NCBI RefSeq assembly: GCF_000688235.1
Contig: NZ_JHYO01000025.1
Coordinates: 1-58,930, forward strand
Reading direction: 5' to 3'
DNA: 58,930 nt
Origin: Terasakiella pusilla DSM 6293
Lineage (GTDB): Bacteria; Pseudomonadota; Alphaproteobacteria; Rhodospirillales; Terasakiellaceae
Part shown: positions 18,164-27,350 of the stretch, piece by piece
Numbering within the stretch: the stretch's first letter is position 1
How the letters are laid out: every line of letters begins with the position of its first letter
The notes under the pieces: generated by a model
What the model was told of the DNA's origin: nothing
The model's database searches: none
The model's input: the letters and a program-made list of their open reading frames with translations, nothing else
Position numbers and translations under genes: made by a program

Positions 18164-18167
18164 AATC

Positions 18168-20459
18168 CTAGCCCTTTAATGGGATGCGGCACGTCACAAC
18201 CGTGCCTTTTTGCGGTATTGAATCCAGCGTCACGGTGCCTGCGTGCAATTCGATAAATCGTTTTACAAGGGTCAAACCCAATCCGGCACCAGCATCCCCC
18301 GTGCCGTGGGTATCGCCCCGTTCAAAACTGCCGAAAATACGATCCTGATCCGCCCGATCAATCCCCGCACCGGTATCCCCCACACTCATGACCAATTGCT
18401 CATTTTCCTTAGTGACACTCAAGGTCACTTCACCGCCTGCGGGTGTATACCGGATGGCATTGGTCAACAAATTAAAAATCACTTGTTTCAAGCGTTTTTC
18501 ATCCGCCGTGATCCAACCGATGTCCTGCGGGCAATTAAATTCCAGATGTAGGCGGCGGCGTTTCGCGCCTTCCTTCACCAAAGCAAGGACACTGACCATC
18601 ATGGCCTGCACGTCGATATTATCCAGCTCCAACGTGACCTGTCCGGCTTCGATCGTGGCAAGGTCCAGAATGTCGGCAACCAGGGTACTGAGCTGTTGCG
18701 CACTTTTATGGATGCCTTGGGCATATTCCATCTGGCGCTTGTTGAGCTCCCCGAAATACTGTTCGCACAACAGGTCTGCAAAGCCCACCAGCGTGGTCAG
18801 CGGCGTGCGGATTTCGTAAGAGACATTTGCGATAAACTCCGACTTCAAGCGATCCGCTTCATGCTGGGCATCTGATCGTTCGCGCAAGGCTTGTTCCACA
18901 ACCGCGCTATCCGTCACATCCAGATACGAAATCAGCGATCCTCCGTCCGGCAACGGAACAGAGGCATATTCCAGAATACTATCATCACTGCGCACCAGAC
19001 GTTGCGAGCCCGGTTCACGCATCATAATGCGGGCGACCAACTGTTCCTTAAAGTTCGGCCAGTTTTCGACCCCTTCATAGAAATCGCGGCATTCTTCCAC
19101 CACCGCCGTGATGTGCGGGCCTGTCGCCAACATCTCCGGTGACAAGTGCCAGATATTGGCAAAGGCCGGGTTAAACAGACGCACGCGTCCGTCCGGTCCA
19201 AACACCACCACCCCTTCAAACAGGTTATCCAAGGTCTCGCGCTGCACCGCTGCCAAGGCTTTGTTGGAACTTTCAAGGGCAAGCGTATCGCTCACATCCT
19301 CAAAGGTCATGACCAGACCGCTGACGGGATGAGGACTGACAATTTCACGTAAAGTGGAGTTATCCGGCAGATGCAGGCTGTTTTCCCTTGGTCTTTCCAG
19401 CTCCACAAACTGGGCCAACTGTTCCTGACGAAAGGCCTTAAAGTTGGCATATTCCGGCAGTTTACGGGTTTCACGCAAACGATCCAGAATTTCTCCATAA
19501 GACGGGCCGGTATCCAGCCAGCTTTTGTCCAACCCCCACAAACGAGCATAAGCCGTATTGTAAAAGCCCAGTCGGGTATCGCCGTTAAAGATCGCAATCG
19601 CCGTGACCAAATTTTCGAGGGCAGCGCGCAACAGACTTTCACCACGCTGTGCTGTTTTAACAACAGCATCCATGCTACTGACATCATCCGCCAGACCAAT
19701 AAAGCCCTCGCCCCCCGGCAACGGAATTTCCGACACTTCAAACAACCGCGCGTCCTGCCCCACAGGCAGACTCATCCGTTCACGCACCTGTCGGCCTGCT
19801 TCCATAGCCCGTTGCGCGATCAATTGAGTATGGTCACCATCCGGGGCGGCGGCGTTTTTATAGATGATATGTCCACCCGCATCACGCATCCAGATCGGCA
19901 AGGGTAATGCATCCAGTACCGAGATCAGACGGTTGCGCTCATTCGTCATGGTATGCAGAGACTTTGCCATCGGGCCATTTGCCACGACCGCTTCATTGGC
20001 AAGGCGCATCCACAGCAGGTCCACCAAAGGCGTGCCATCTTCGCTTAAAACCCGTTGACCAACGGCCTGCACCACGCGGTCGTCACCGCCTTGCAACGGC
20101 AGGATCAAATCAAAACTGAGGCCTTCGCGGTGCAATTGACTAACCGACCCGTCAAGGGTACGGGCTGCATCATCATCAAAGCAGTTGAGAATATCGCCAT
20201 ATCTGGATTGCGTCCCTTTGGCCAGATCCAGCATCACCGCCATGCGCGCAGAACAGTTTTCCACGCCATTGACCACATTCCAGCGATACAAACCGTCCGG
20301 CATACCGACCAAGACTTCCTGCAACTGAATGATCTGCTGGCCCAATTGCTCGCGTTCTGCCAGCAGGGATTTATTTTTCCGCCACTGCAAGACACCAAAC
20401 GGCACAGCCAATCCGGCCACGGCAGCCGGCCCCAACAGAAATGCGCCCAAAGAATCCAT
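18168..20459 (-). CDS. divL: DivL-type pseudo-histidine kinase with tyrosine at the H-box
   Basis: A 763-residue membrane-anchored PAS-PAS kinase-like protein. An N-terminal helix (about 4-24, 'GAFLLGPAAVAGLAVPFGVL') is followed by several PAS domains, a dimerisation domain and an ATPase domain ('LLTNAIRYTPAGGEV', 'VGDTGAGID', 'GAGLGLTLVKRF'). The H-box reads 'NVSYEIRTPLTTL': residue 548 is Tyr (codon at 18816-18818) where kinases have His. Caulobacter DivL (about 769 residues, Tyr550) has the same substitution and works as a sensor of phosphorylated DivK that controls CckA. Length, architecture and Tyr position all agree. It heads a four-gene operon with two unknown proteins and an Hpt protein. 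Confidence 0.92.
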   Translation of the reverse strand: MDSLGAFLLGPAAVAGLAVPFGVLQWRKNKSLLAEREQLGQQIIQLQEVLVGMPDGLYRWNVVNGVENCSARMAVMLDLAKGTQSRYGDILNCFDDDAARTLDGSVSQLHREGLSFDLILPLQGGDDRVVQAVGQRVLSEDGTPLVDLLWMRLANEAVVANGPMAKSLHTMTNERNRLISVLDALPLPIWMRDAGGHIIYKNAAAPDGDHTQLIAQRAMEAGRQVRERMSLPVGQDARLFEVSEIPLPGGEGFIGLADDVSSMDAVVKTAQRGESLLRAALENLVTAIAIFNGDTRLGFYNTAYARLWGLDKSWLDTGPSYGEILDRLRETRKLPEYANFKAFRQEQLAQFVELERPRENSLHLPDNSTLREIVSPHPVSGLVMTFEDVSDTLALESSNKALAAVQRETLDNLFEGVVVFGPDGRVRLFNPAFANIWHLSPEMLATGPHITAVVEECRDFYEGVENWPNFKEQLVARIMMREPGSQRLVRSDDSILEYASVPLPDGGSLISYLDVTDSAVVEQALRERSDAQHEADRLKSEFIANVSYEIRTPLTTLVGFADLLCEQYFGELNKRQMEYAQGIHKSAQQLSTLVADILDLATIEAGQVTLELDNIDVQAMMVSVLALVKEGAKRRRLHLEFNCPQDIGWITADEKRLKQVIFNLLTNAIRYTPAGGEVTLSVTKENEQLVMSVGDTGAGIDRADQDRIFGSFERGDTHGTGDAGAGLGLTLVKRFIELHAGTVTLDSIPQKGTVVTCRIPLKG

Positions 20460-20771
20460 TAAAAACCAATAAGAAAAAGAGAAAACACCACGAGTCTACG
20501 CGAAATTGAAAGGAGGATACAATAATTTCTATTTAGAGCAAATCATTGAAAGAGAAAGTGCTAATTTAATTTCTTTTGAAACTATTTACTTGCAGAGGGC
20601 TAGAATTTCTCTAAAGTAAAAAGACAGGAAGTTGTCATTTAGGGATTTAAAGGCGTGTATCTAACCATTGCACAACGTCTATCCAAAAGCCACAGAGGGG
20701 TGTCGAACGCGCCCCCACAGTGATCCGTTTTGCCTCAAACAAATACTGATTCTCTATGTGGAGTACACAAA
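20460..20771. other. 312-bp intergenic region between divergent divL and hpd
   Basis: AT-rich and non-coding as far as I can see. An AGGAGG at about 20510 has no ATG after it. A possible hpd promoter is TTGCAG at about 20591 and TAAAGT 16 bp later, each matching sigma-70 at four of six bases. A short inverted repeat, GACAGGAAGTTGTC, lies near 20623. No riboswitch or small ORF is convincing. Confidence 0.4.
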
Positions 20772-21848
20772 ATGACTGATTTATTCGACAATCCAATGGG
20801 ATTGGATGGCTTCGAGTTCGTGGAATTTGCAAGCCCAGAAAGCAACGTGATTGAACCCGTCTTTGAAATGATGGGCTTTACCAAAGTCGCTACCCACCGA
20901 TCCAAGAATGTGGACCTGTACCGTCAAGGCGGGATCAACTTTATCCTGAACAAAGAACCACACAGCCTCGCGGCCTATTTTGCCGAAGAACATGGCCCCG
21001 CCCCGTGCGGCCTCGCCTTTCGGGTGAAAGATTCCCACAAAGCCTATAATCGCGCGCTCGAACTTGGCGCCCAGCCCCTCGATATCCCCGCAGGGCCGAT
21101 GGAACTCAAACTGCCCGCCATTAAAGGCATCGGCGGGGCACCTGTTTACCTGATCGATCGCTACGAAGACGGCAGCTCCATCTACGATATTGATTTTGAA
21201 TTTATCGACGGTGTGGACAGAAACCCCGAAGGATGTAGCTTCTATGTCATCGATCATTTAACGCACAACGTCTATCGCGGTCGCATGGATTTTTGGGCGA
21301 ACTATTATGAGAAGCTGTTTAACTTTAAAGAAATTCGCTACTTCGACATCAAAGGTGAATATACCGGCCTCAAGTCCAAGGCCATGACCGCCCCGGACGG
21401 TAAAATCCGCATCCCGCTGAATGAAGAAGCCGCTGGCGGCAGTGGTCAGATTGAAGAATATCTCATGGCTTTTAACGGGGAAGGCATCCAGCATATCGCC
21501 CTGTTGTGTGACGATTTGATCGCCTGCTGGGATAAATTAAAAGCACGCGGCGTGCCCTTTATGACTGCGCCACCCGAAACCTATTACGACATGTTGGAAG
21601 AACGCTTACCCGGTCACGGGGAACCTGTGGAAGAACTCAAAACACGCGGCATCCTGTTGGATGGCTCCACCCAAGAAGGTGACCCGAGATTACTTTTACA
21701 AATTTTCTCCAACACCCTGATGGGGCCGGTCTTCTTTGAATTTATTCAACGCAAAAAAGATGAAGGCTTTGGCGAAGGCAACTTTAAAGCCCTGTTTGAA
21801 TCGATTGAGCGCGACCAAGTGGAACGCGGCGTGGTTGGCAAAGACTAA
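20772..21848 (+). CDS. hpd: 4-hydroxyphenylpyruvate dioxygenase
   Basis: Converts 4-hydroxyphenylpyruvate to homogentisate in tyrosine catabolism; a non-haem iron, vicinal-oxygen-chelate enzyme. From ATG 20772 it is 358 residues, standard for bacterial enzymes. The iron ligands sit in '[12 protein letters not shown]' (His), '[12 protein letters not shown]' (His) and '[11 protein letters not shown]' (Glu). '[14 protein letters not shown]' and '[15 protein letters not shown]' are family signatures. GGAG lies upstream of the ATG. It stands alone between divL and ahcY; hmgA and the other pathway genes are not in the window. It ends at a strong shared terminator. Confidence 0.96.
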   Translation: MTDLFDNPMGLDGFEFVEFASPESNVIEPVFEMMGFTKVATHRSKNVDLYRQGGINFILNKEPHSLAAYFAEEHGPAPCGLAFRVKDSHKAYNRALELGAQPLDIPAGPMELKLPAIKGIGGAPVYLIDRYEDGSSIYDIDFEFIDGVDRNPEGCSFYVIDHLTHNVYRGRMDFWANYYEKLFNFKEIRYFDIKGEYTGLKSKAMTAPDGKIRIPLNEEAAGGSGQIEEYLMAFNGEGIQHIALLCDDLIACWDKLKARGVPFMTAPPETYYDMLEERLPGHGEPVEELKTRGILLDGSTQEGDPRLLLQIFSNTLMGPVFFEFIQRKKDEGFGEGNFKALFESIERDQVERGVVGKD

Positions 21849-21868
21849 CGCGCCCCCGTAAAAACGAA

Positions 21869-21898
21869 AAAAGCCCCGCAGTCACCTGCGGGGCTTTT
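21869..21898. terminator. Bidirectional intrinsic terminator between hpd and ahcY
   Basis: Perfect 13-bp stem (21869-21881 with 21886-21898), loop TCAC, with A-run before and T-run after, so it works for hpd on the plus strand and ahcY on the minus strand. Confidence 0.93.
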
Positions 21899-21921
21899 CT
21901 ATTCAACGGACAAACCGAATC

Positions 21922-23328
21922 TTAGTAACGGTATGCATCCGGCTTGAACGGACCGTTCACCGGCACGCCGATGTAATCAGCTTGTGCTTGTGACAGTTTC
22001 GTCAGTTTAACGCCCAGCTTTTCAAGGTGCAGGGCAGCAACTTTCTCGTCCAAGTGCTTCGGCAAGACATAAACGTCTTTTTTGTATTTGCCATCAGCAT
22101 TGTTCTTGTACAGTTCGATCTGCGCCAAAACCTGGTTGGTGAAAGAGGCAGACATCACGAAAGATGGGTGACCTGTTGCACAACCCAAGTTAACCAGACG
22201 ACCTTCAGCCAACATGATGATCTTGTGACCATCCGGGAATTCGATTTGGTCAACCTGCGGCTTGATGTTGGTCCATTTGAAGTTTTTCAGGGCAGCGATC
22301 TGGATTTCGTTATCGAAGTGACCGATGTTACAAACAATCGCGCCGTCCTTCATGCCTTCCATATGTTCTTTACGGATGATATCGAAGTTACCTGTTGTGG
22401 TGACATAGATGTCGCCTTCCGGCAGGGCATCTTCAACCGTCACAACTTCAAAACCTTCCATCGCCGCTTGCAGGGCACAGATCGGATCGATCTCTGTCAC
22501 CAGTACACGACAACCGCAAGAACGCAGAGATTCAGCAGACCCTTTACCCACGTCACCGTAGCCACATACAACAGCAACTTTACCTGCCATCATCACGTCC
22601 GTTGCACGACGGATGCCGTCAACCAGAGACTCACGACAACCGTATTTGTTGTCGAATTTGGATTTGGTGACAGAATCGTTCACGTTGATCGCCGGGAACA
22701 ACAGAGTTTCTTTACGCGCCATTTCGATCAGACGGTGAACGCCTGTTGTTGTTTCTTCTGTCACGCCCATGATGTCAGCAGCCGCTTTTGTGTACCACTG
22801 CGGGTCAATCGCGATGTGTTTTTTGATCGCTGCAAACAGAACTTCTTCTTCTTCAGAGCTTGGGTTGTCCAAAACGGACAGGTCTTTTTCTGCATCTTGG
22901 CCAAGGTGCAGCAACAAAGTCGCATCGCCACCGTCATCCAAGATCATGTTCGGTGCAGACCCATCGTGCCATGCGAACAGGCGGTGTGTGAAGTCCCAGT
23001 ATTCTTCCAGTGTTTCGCCTTTGTGTGCGAAAACAGGGATACCAGCCGCCGCGATTGCAGCCGCTGCATGATCCTGTGTCGAGAAGATGTTACAAGACAC
23101 CCAACGCACTTCTGCACCCAGCGCGATCAATGTTTCGATCAGAACAGCTGTCTGAATGGTCATGTGCAGGGAACCTGCGATTTTTGCGCCTTTCAGCGGC
23201 TGGGAAGCACCAAACTCTTCGCGCAGCGCCATCAGGCCCGGCATTTCAGCTTCTGCGAGGTTCAGTTCCTTACGGCCCCACTCAGCGAGACTGATGTCGG
23301 CAACCTGATAGTCTGTAAATTCACCCAT
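21922..23328 (-). CDS. ahcY: Adenosylhomocysteinase
   Basis: Hydrolyses S-adenosylhomocysteine to adenosine and homocysteine, clearing the inhibitor of methyltransferases. From ATG 23328 it is 468 residues; GGAG lies nine bases upstream, so the in-frame extension to 23373 is probably not translated. The NAD-binding signature '[19 protein letters not shown]' and '[17 protein letters not shown]' are intact, and the C-terminal 'FKPDAYRY' is the conserved end that closes the neighbouring NAD site. It carries the roughly 40-residue insert of the bacterial enzyme ('[20 protein letters not shown]'). A palindrome at 23427-23446 may regulate it. Confidence 0.97.
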   Translation of the reverse strand: MGEFTDYQVADISLAEWGRKELNLAEAEMPGLMALREEFGASQPLKGAKIAGSLHMTIQTAVLIETLIALGAEVRWVSCNIFSTQDHAAAAIAAAGIPVFAHKGETLEEYWDFTHRLFAWHDGSAPNMILDDGGDATLLLHLGQDAEKDLSVLDNPSSEEEEVLFAAIKKHIAIDPQWYTKAAADIMGVTEETTTGVHRLIEMARKETLLFPAINVNDSVTKSKFDNKYGCRESLVDGIRRATDVMMAGKVAVVCGYGDVGKGSAESLRSCGCRVLVTEIDPICALQAAMEGFEVVTVEDALPEGDIYVTTTGNFDIIRKEHMEGMKDGAIVCNIGHFDNEIQIAALKNFKWTNIKPQVDQIEFPDGHKIIMLAEGRLVNLGCATGHPSFVMSASFTNQVLAQIELYKNNADGKYKKDVYVLPKHLDEKVAALHLEKLGVKLTKLSQAQADYIGVPVNGPFKPDAYRY

Positions 23329-23426
23329 AATGAGTTTCTCCACTTTTTTTGCTGCGTCTGACAGCATGTTCAAAATTCAAGCCTACCGACAGATTTGCCA
23401 GCATGCCTCTCATAACGTTGATCGCA

Positions 23427-23446
23427 ATATAAAGAAATCTTTATAT
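23427..23446. promoter_or_regulatory. Perfect palindrome upstream of ahcY, ArsR/SahR-type operator candidate
   Basis: ATATAAAG-AAAT-CTTTATAT, two perfect 8-base arms 99 bp upstream of the ahcY start. ArsR-family regulators bind AT-rich palindromes of this shape, and SahR of that family controls S-adenosylmethionine-cycle genes in proteobacteria. The palindrome is seen directly; the regulator is inference. Confidence 0.6.
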
Positions 23447-23501
23447 GTTTATCAAGTAGTATTTTCTCATACGTTGCATTTTCTTATCCAGATCACTTAA
23501 G

Positions 23502-23520
23502 AAATTGGTAATACCAATTT
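23502..23520. promoter_or_regulatory. Perfect palindrome of the GntR/FadR type
   Basis: AAATTGGT-AAT-ACCAATTT, 8-base perfect arms. The core TGGT-N3-ACCA is the class of site bound by FadR-subfamily GntR regulators such as PdhR and LldR. It lies 33 bp upstream of the 56-codon gene and 174 bp from ahcY, so the small gene is the more likely target. Confidence 0.6.
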
Positions 23521-23553
23521 GATATCCTTCTAAGAGCCAAGGAGGATAAGGCC

Positions 23554-23724
23554 ATGACACAGCACCACAGACGCACCTATCGCAACGTCAACTATCAAGC
23601 CGAGTTTGCCCAGCGCCTCGTCAACGCCATCGGGTACGAGGATGCCATCCGCGAATGCTATGAAAACCAATGGCTCGGCACCTTGATCTACATTCAACAG
23701 CTGCGACGTGACACCCCGACCTGA
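23554..23724 (+). CDS. Small hypothetical protein, 56 residues
   Basis: A short gene with an excellent ribosome site (AGGAGG at 23540-23545) eight bases before its ATG. The product starts 'MTQHHRRTYRNVNYQAEFAQ' and continues 'LVNAIGYEDAIRECYENQWL', ending in an Arg-rich tail. It looks cytoplasmic and helical, with three aromatic residues in the N-terminal half. A GntR-type palindrome precedes it. I do not recognise a family; small proteins with 'IGYEDAIREC'-like helices occur in other Rhodospirillales, but that is recollection. Coding status rests on the strong ribosome site and clean frame. Confidence 0.7.
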   Translation: MTQHHRRTYRNVNYQAEFAQRLVNAIGYEDAIRECYENQWLGTLIYIQQLRRDTPT

Positions 23725-23752
23725 CCAGACTTATACAAATAAGGGATGAAGG

Positions 23753-24535
23753 TTAGTTTTCAATCTGTTTCAACAGCGCATCCAGCGTGCGGGTCAAACG
23801 ATCGAGATCATGCTCTTCACTGAGGCGGTGATCGCCGTTTTTAATAAAGGTGATTTCCACATCGTCGGAAGTCAGCATCTGCTCGAGACGCAGCGCCGTC
23901 TGCCACGGCACATCGTCGTCTTTTTTACCATGCAACAAACGCACGGGGACATCGAGAGGGATCGGTTTTCGCAAGACAAGATTTTCCCGCCCGTTCTCCA
24001 ACAAAACTTTAGAAATGACATAAGGCTCATCCCCATAATCACATGGGATTTCCACATAGCCCTGTTCCTGCACCAATTTATGCTGGTCCGCTGTCAAATC
24101 TTCCATCATCAAGTCTTCGGTAAAATCCGGTGCTGCCGCGATCCCGATCAAACCTGCGATGCGATCGGGGCGTTTTAGGGCAGACAAGATCATGTTCCAG
24201 CCGCCCATACTCGACCCGATCAGGATTTGCGGCCCCTTGGCAACCTGATCCAGCATATCCACCGTATCATTCGACCAGCGTTCAATCGTCCCATCTTTGA
24301 ACGCGCCATCGGACAAACCATGGCCCTGACAGTCAAAGCGCAAAAAAGCATTGCCGCGTTTTTTACAAAACTCTTCGACGGCCAGTGCTTTTCCCCCATC
24401 CATATCGGACATGAGCCCATGCAGGAAGATCACGCCGGGCGTGCGACCTTCTGTATAATGGTAGGCGATTTTATCCCCGTTTTGCTGCGTCAAAAAAGAG
24501 GGGGCGTTTTTTCCAGTAGGAATTTCTGTTGTCAT
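23753..24535 (-). CDS. Alpha/beta hydrolase, ABHD10-like
   Basis: A 260-residue cytoplasmic serine hydrolase. The oxyanion region is 'VIFLHGLMSDMDGGKA', the nucleophile elbow is 'LIGSSMGGWNMIL' with Ser as nucleophile, the acid lies in 'LLHGKKDDDVPW', and the catalytic His in 'FIKNGDHRLSEEHD'. 'RFDCQGHGLSDG' is typical. The GSSMGGW and GDHRLS motifs resemble the ABHD10/YqiA-like group of thioesterases or esterases. It is divergent from the glycosyltransferase genes across 46 bp. The substrate is unknown. Confidence 0.85.
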   Translation of the reverse strand: MTTEIPTGKNAPSFLTQQNGDKIAYHYTEGRTPGVIFLHGLMSDMDGGKALAVEEFCKKRGNAFLRFDCQGHGLSDGAFKDGTIERWSNDTVDMLDQVAKGPQILIGSSMGGWNMILSALKRPDRIAGLIGIAAAPDFTEDLMMEDLTADQHKLVQEQGYVEIPCDYGDEPYVISKVLLENGRENLVLRKPIPLDVPVRLLHGKKDDDVPWQTALRLEQMLTSDDVEITFIKNGDHRLSEEHDLDRLTRTLDALLKQIEN

Positions 24536-24581
24536 CAGTTAAAACCATAAAATAACTAATTATAAAATAAGATTTGAACGC

Positions 24582-25769
24582 ATGAGTGATACCATCAATT
24601 CTAGGACACAGCAAACCCCAGATCCCGTTAGTCGCCGCGCAACCGTCTTGCAGGTCTTGCCTGCGATGGTCACGGGTGGTGTGGAACGTGGCACCATCGA
24701 AATGGCGGAAGCCATTGTCAACGCAGGCGGTCGTGCGCTTGTGGCCTCTTCTGGTGGCCCCATGGTCCATGAACTGACCCGCGTCGGGGCAGAACATATC
24801 ACCCTGCCGGTTGAGTCTAAAAATTTTTTTGTGATGCGCAAAAACGCAACGCGTCTGGCTGAGCTTATCCGCAAGGAAAGTATAGACCTTGTCCATGCAC
24901 GCTCGCGTGCCCCGGCATGGAGTGCCTATTGGGCATCCAAACGCACCAATACACCGTTCATCACAACCTTCCACGGCACTTACAGCCACGGCAACCCGTT
25001 TAAACGCTGGTACAATTCCGTGATGACCAAAGGTGACCGCGTGATCGCCATCTCCAGCTTTATTGCCGGACATATGCGTAAAATTTATGGCGTGCGCCGT
25101 GAGCTCATTCGCTTGATCCATCGGGGCGTGGACATGTTCCGCTTCGATCCGGAAAAAGTGACCGCAGAACGTCTGGTGAAGCTCTCAACACAATGGAATA
25201 TCCCCGACGGCGTGCCCGTCATCGCCTTGCCCGGTCGCTTGACCCGCTGGAAAGGTCAATTGGTCTTTATTGACGCCATTGCCAAACTGGGGCGCAAAGA
25301 TATCTGCTGCCTGCTGATCGGGTCGGATCAGGGCCGTGTGGAGTATCGCAAACTGCTGGAACGCAAGATCCGTGAAAACGGTCTTGAAGGCGTGATCACC
25401 ATTGTTGATGAATGTACCGACATGCCAACCGCCTACATGCTGACCGATCTTGTCGTTTCCGCCTCCACCGATCCAGAAGCTTTTGGTCGCGTGGTCTGTG
25501 AAGCCCAAGCCATGGGCCGCCCTGTCGTCGCCACCAACCATGGCGGTGCGCGCGAAACTGTCATCGAAGACGAAACCGGGTGGCTCTGCATCCCCGGTGA
25601 TGCGGACTCCATGGCACAAGCCATTGCCAAGGGCTTGGCCCTCAGTGGTGAAAAGCGCGAAAAAATGGCGGCACGCGCCAAAGAGCATATCCGCAAGGAT
25701 TTCTCCAAAGAAGCCATGTGCGCAAAAACCCTCGAAGTCTATAATGAAGTCCTAACACTCGGGTCATAA
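24582..25769 (+). CDS. Glycosyltransferase family 4
   Basis: A 395-residue cytoplasmic GT-B transferase. The N-terminal domain begins with the acceptor-side loop 'LPAMVTGGVERGTIEMAEAI'. The C-terminal nucleotide-sugar domain has 'ALPGRLTRWKGQ' and the family-4 retaining motif 'EAFGRVVCEAQAMG'. It is probably involved in lipopolysaccharide core or surface polysaccharide, since a heptosyltransferase-like gene overlaps its stop (TAATG). It starts the plus-strand run that continues through LysE, pgsA and moa genes with gaps under 12 bp, so the whole run is likely one transcript. Confidence 0.9.
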   Translation: MSDTINSRTQQTPDPVSRRATVLQVLPAMVTGGVERGTIEMAEAIVNAGGRALVASSGGPMVHELTRVGAEHITLPVESKNFFVMRKNATRLAELIRKESIDLVHARSRAPAWSAYWASKRTNTPFITTFHGTYSHGNPFKRWYNSVMTKGDRVIAISSFIAGHMRKIYGVRRELIRLIHRGVDMFRFDPEKVTAERLVKLSTQWNIPDGVPVIALPGRLTRWKGQLVFIDAIAKLGRKDICCLLIGSDQGRVEYRKLLERKIRENGLEGVITIVDECTDMPTAYMLTDLVVSASTDPEAFGRVVCEAQAMGRPVVATNHGGARETVIEDETGWLCIPGDADSMAQAIAKGLALSGEKREKMAARAKEHIRKDFSKEAMCAKTLEVYNEVLTLGS

Positions 25770-26698
25770 TGTCCAATTCTCAAGACAAGCAAGAACGTAT
25801 TCTTGTCATCAAGCTCAGTGCGCTTGGCGATTTTGTGCAAGCTTTGGGTCCGATGAAAGCCATTCGGGATCATCACCCCACTGCCCACATCACGTTGCTG
25901 ACAACGAAACCTTATGCCCCCCTTGGGAAAGCCTGCGGCTATTTTGACGCCGTCTGGCAGGATATCCGCCCGAAAGCGTGGCAAGTGCGCCGGACCCTGA
26001 AACTGCGCCAACAGCTCAAAAGCGGCAACTTTGATCGCGTTTACGATCTGCAAACCTCTGATCGCTCGTCCGGCTATTTCAAGCTCATGGGCAGCAATGT
26101 CAAATGGTCGGGCATTGCGCGTGGCTGCTCACACCCCCATGCCAACCTGAAACGCGATTTTATGCACACCATTGATCGTCAAGCTGAACAGCTGGAAATG
26201 GCGGGCATCTTCAAGACACCCCTGCCCGACTTAAGCTGGGCCGATGCCGACCTATCGCGCTTTGATCTCGACACTCATTTTGCCTTATTGGTCCCCGGTG
26301 GCGCACCGCACCGCCCGGATAAACGCTGGCCTGCGCAAAAATATGCCGAACTCGCCCACGCCCTGCTGGAACGCAATATCCAGCCTGTCATGCTTGGCAC
26401 CGCCAAAGAAGGTGAAGTGCTGGACGAGATTTTGGATCGCTGTCCCGACGTTTATGACCTGTCCAGCCAGACAGACTTTTTAGAGATTGCTGCCCTTGCC
26501 AAAAAAGCCCATGTGGCCATTGGCAATGACACCGGCCCCATGCACATCATTTCACTGGCCGGATGTCGCAGCGTGGTGTTGTATTCCAAAGCCTCTGACC
26601 CAGAATTATGTGGACAAAGAGGGCCGAATGTAACGATAGTACGCAAAGACAGTCTAAATGATTTAGACGTCGAGAGCGTCATTCAAGCAATCGAGTAA
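25769..26698 (+). CDS. Glycosyltransferase family 9 (heptosyltransferase-like)
   Basis: A 309-residue GT9 protein of the ADP-heptose:LPS heptosyltransferase family. It starts 'ILVIKLSALGDFVQALGPMK', the classic GT9 N-terminus with the catalytic-region Asp, and has the nucleotide-sugar motif 'AIGNDTGPMHIISLAGC'. It would add a sugar to the inner core of lipopolysaccharide on the cytoplasmic face. ATG 25769 shares one base with the stop of the family 4 gene, so the two are coupled and probably modify the same glycan. Sugar and acceptor are unknown. Confidence 0.9.
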   Translation: MSNSQDKQERILVIKLSALGDFVQALGPMKAIRDHHPTAHITLLTTKPYAPLGKACGYFDAVWQDIRPKAWQVRRTLKLRQQLKSGNFDRVYDLQTSDRSSGYFKLMGSNVKWSGIARGCSHPHANLKRDFMHTIDRQAEQLEMAGIFKTPLPDLSWADADLSRFDLDTHFALLVPGGAPHRPDKRWPAQKYAELAHALLERNIQPVMLGTAKEGEVLDEILDRCPDVYDLSSQTDFLEIAALAKKAHVAIGNDTGPMHIISLAGCRSVVLYSKASDPELCGQRGPNVTIVRKDSLNDLDVESVIQAIE

Positions 26699-26702
26699 GC
26701 CC

Positions 26703-27341
26703 ATGCTAACTTTTATGGACTGGTTATTCTTCGTCCCTGCATCAATCTTGCTATCCCTGACCTTCGGCCCCAACAACTTTATGAGCGTGGTCTACGGGAT
26801 GCGTTTTGGCCCCATGGTCGCTGCAAAAGCAAGTATCGGTCGTGTCATGGTCTTTACCGTCATGATCATCGTGACTGCAGGCGGCTTGGGTATTTTGCTG
26901 GCAACCTCGGCAACGGCTTTTCAGATCATTAAATGGTGCGGTGTTGCCTACCTCGCCTATCTTGGTATTAAACTCTTTTTCAACAAAGGCGATGACTCGC
27001 TATTGTCCAATGCAGGTGAAAAGCCCGCCTATACCGGACTGCGCCCCTTAGTGAAAAAAGAACTGGTCTTGGCAGCCGCCAACCCGAAAGCCATCTTGAT
27101 CATGACAGCAGTTCTGCCGCAGTTTATCTCCACCGAAGGGGATTATCTGCAACAGTTCACCATTATCGGTGTGACGTTCCTCTGCACAGAAATATTATCC
27201 GCGTGGATTTATGGGACGGCAGGCCACTTTGTCGGCACACGCAATTTTGGCGCGGCGCTGCAACAAAAAATCAATCATGCGACAGGGGCAATGTTCCTGA
27301 TTTTCGCCACTCTACTGGCCCTAACCGAGCAGGAGCAATAA
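26703..27341 (+). CDS. LysE/RhtB family amino-acid exporter
   Basis: A 212-residue inner-membrane protein with about six hydrophobic helices. The family signature 'SLTFGPNNFMSVVYGMRFG' is at the start (usually GPxN), and 'AAANPKAILIMTAVLPQFI' is the second conserved segment. Members export basic or neutral amino acids, homoserine lactones or similar metabolites. It follows the GT9 gene by 4 bp and precedes pgsA by 9 bp, but neither context tells the substrate. Confidence 0.88.
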   Translation: MLTFMDWLFFVPASILLSLTFGPNNFMSVVYGMRFGPMVAAKASIGRVMVFTVMIIVTAGGLGILLATSATAFQIIKWCGVAYLAYLGIKLFFNKGDDSLLSNAGEKPAYTGLRPLVKKELVLAAANPKAILIMTAVLPQFISTEGDYLQQFTIIGVTFLCTEILSAWIYGTAGHFVGTRNFGAALQQKINHATGAMFLIFATLLALTEQEQ

Positions 27342-27350
27342 GACCTTCCC

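Noticed and set aside
22027-23361. 444-codon open frame antisense to ahcY
   Set aside because: Composition (many Cys, His, Phe) is that of a mirrored coding region; AhcY on the other strand is certain.
23374-23440. Possible SAH riboswitch in the ahcY leader
   Set aside because: No aptamer core could be recognised on the minus strand upstream of ahcY; the palindrome explains regulation better.
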